NCBI GenBank assembly: GCA_903893085.1
Contig: CAITKS010000155.1
Location: 1 to 7,668 of the forward strand
DNA length: 7,668 nucleotides
Direction: 5' to 3'
Source: an uncultured Actinomycetes bacterium
Lineage (GTDB): Bacteria; Actinomycetota; Actinomycetes; Nanopelagicales; Nanopelagicaceae
Below, in pieces: positions 6,573 through 7,668 of this stretch. Made by a program: the position numbers and the translations under genes. Within the stretch, counting starts at the first letter, position 1, and each line of letters starts with the position of its first letter. Below the pieces are notes generated by a model that was not told the origin of the DNA, did not search any database, and worked only from the letters and a program-made list of their open reading frames with translations.

Positions 6573-7667
6573 TTACACCGCTGGCGCTGTTCCTAATGTG
6601 ATCTTGTAAGTCTTGCTTGAGCCATCAGGTAATGTCATTACAACAGTAATTACTGAACCTGGGGCGTACGAGCGAATCTTTACGATAGCCGCATCACGGT
6701 TTGAGATCTTTACGCCATCGATAGATTTAATGATTGAGCCAACAATTACTCCAGCTTTTTCAGCACCTTCACCGGGTGTTAGCTGAATAATTTTTGCCTG
6801 GGTTTCGGATGTCACATCATCGAAAACAACTCCCATTACAGGGCGAGTTGATTTACCGGTTGCGATGATTTCATCAATAACTCGTTTTGCTTCATTGATC
6901 GGAATCGAAAAGCCAAGGCCGATACTTCCACTTGTGCCACCAGAAGTTAGTGTGGCAATTGCAGAGTTAACTCCAATGATTCGACCCTGCGCATCCACTA
7001 GCGCTCCTCCTGAATTACCAGGATTAATCGCAGCGTCTGTCTGAATCGCATTTACATACGAAGTTGAATCAGTTGTACCCGCGGTGACTGGACGGTTTAG
7101 TGCAGAGATAATTCCTTGTGTAACGGTATTGGCTAGCCCTAGAGGGGAACCAATTGCTAGAACTTCATCACCAACACTTACCTTTGAAGAATCGCCAAGT
7201 GCGATTGCCGGCAAATTACCTTTCTTAACCAGCAGAACAGCAATGTCATACATACGATCGCGTCCTACGATGGTTGCGGCGATTTCTGAACCATCAGCAA
7301 ATTCCACCTTGATGGTGCCAGAAGTTAAGGCACTTTCAATAACATGGTTATTGGTAATGATGTAACTAGAAGTCGCGCTCGTTTTATAGATCGAACCTGA
7401 ACCAGTTCCGCCACCAGTAGCTGTTTTAACTGAAATTGAAACGACCGAAGGAGTAACTAAAGCCGAGATTGATTTAGCATTTATTGAGTTGCTGCCAATT
7501 TCAATTGCTGTTTTATTCGCTGGGCATGCACCAGACTTTGCCAAAGTGAGCACTTGGGTGCGGTTATCGGCGCAAACCGTGACGCTGCTAGCAGTGGAAT
7601 TGGTTGCCGCAGTGGCAATGCCACCAGCAACAATGATTCCGGTGACAAATGCAGCTGCGACTTTCAT
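6573..7667 (-). CDS. HtrA/DegP-like secreted trypsin-type serine protease with PDZ domain
   Basis: A 364-residue exported protease. The N terminus is a signal peptide or anchor (hydrophobic 4-20), followed by a short region with C32 and C48 that I do not recognise as part of the protease. The trypsin-like domain spans about 67-268. Its triad is H108 (ITNNHVI), D141 (MYDIAVL) and S219 (INPGNSGGAL), with AIGSPLGLANTVTQGIIS (171-188) typical of HtrA. A single PDZ domain occupies about 276-361, including GAEKAGVIVGSIIKSIDG (301-318). Family knowledge suggests degradation or refolding of misfolded extracytoplasmic proteins, with the PDZ domain binding exposed C-terminal tails. It is shorter than many actinobacterial HtrA proteins, which carry long cytoplasmic N-terminal extensions. 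The ATG lies one base from the window edge, so an upstream start cannot be excluded. A signal peptide starting at MK makes this start likely. Confidence 0.93.
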   Translation of the reverse strand: MKVAAAFVTGIIVAGGIATAATNSTASSVTVCADNRTQVLTLAKSGACPANKTAIEIGSNSINAKSISALVTPSVVSISVKTATGGGTGSGSIYKTSATSSYIITNNHVIESALTSGTIKVEFADGSEIAATIVGRDRMYDIAVLLVKKGNLPAIALGDSSKVSVGDEVLAIGSPLGLANTVTQGIISALNRPVTAGTTDSTSYVNAIQTDAAINPGNSGGALVDAQGRIIGVNSAIATLTSGGTSGSIGLGFSIPINEAKRVIDEIIATGKSTRPVMGVVFDDVTSETQAKIIQLTPGEGAEKAGVIVGSIIKSIDGVKISNRDAAIVKIRSYAPGSVITVVMTLPDGSSKTYKITLGTAPAV

Positions 7668-7668
7668 A

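Overview
The window looks like ordinary chromosomal DNA of a small-genome, moderate-GC actinobacterium. A streamlined freshwater lineage of the Nanopelagicales (acI) type is my best guess. This is an inference from four things: genes packed with gaps of at most about 70 bases, mixed AT-leaning codon use, an actinobacterial style of GalT and NnrD, and a small protein resembling the C-terminal domain of actinobacterial DnaX. I see no tRNA, rRNA, CRISPR array, insertion sequence, integrase or phage gene, and no gene-free stretch longer than 300 bases.

Left edge (1-442, minus strand): the N-terminal 147 residues of a Gfo/Idh/MocA-family NAD(P)-dependent oxidoreductase, cut by the window boundary. 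It is divergent from nnrD, with a very short shared upstream region that carries a perfect inverted repeat.

Centre (490-6300, plus strand): six co-oriented genes with short spacings. In order they are NnrD (repair of hydrated NAD(P)H), a NarL/LuxR-type response regulator with no kinase in view, a small DnaX-C-terminal-like protein, a secreted GH25 muramidase whose ATG overlaps the previous stop (TAATG), galT and galK. GalT and GalK are two successive enzymes of the Leloir pathway and sit 5 bases apart. The rest of the series is functionally mixed, so it may be read as one or several transcripts. No strong internal promoter or terminator is obvious, apart from a small hairpin at the nnrD stop.

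Right edge (6297-7667, minus strand): a secreted or membrane-anchored HtrA-like trypsin/PDZ protease followed 36 bases later by a free-standing ACT-domain protein. The ACT gene ends tail-to-tail with galK, and the two stop codons share the four bases TTAA.

The most unusual items are the free-standing DnaX-tail-like gene coupled to a secreted muramidase, the beta-domain and dangling-linker architecture of that muramidase, and a two-cysteine module ahead of the HtrA protease domain. None is strong evidence for a new multi-gene system. Most of the window is explained by known families.
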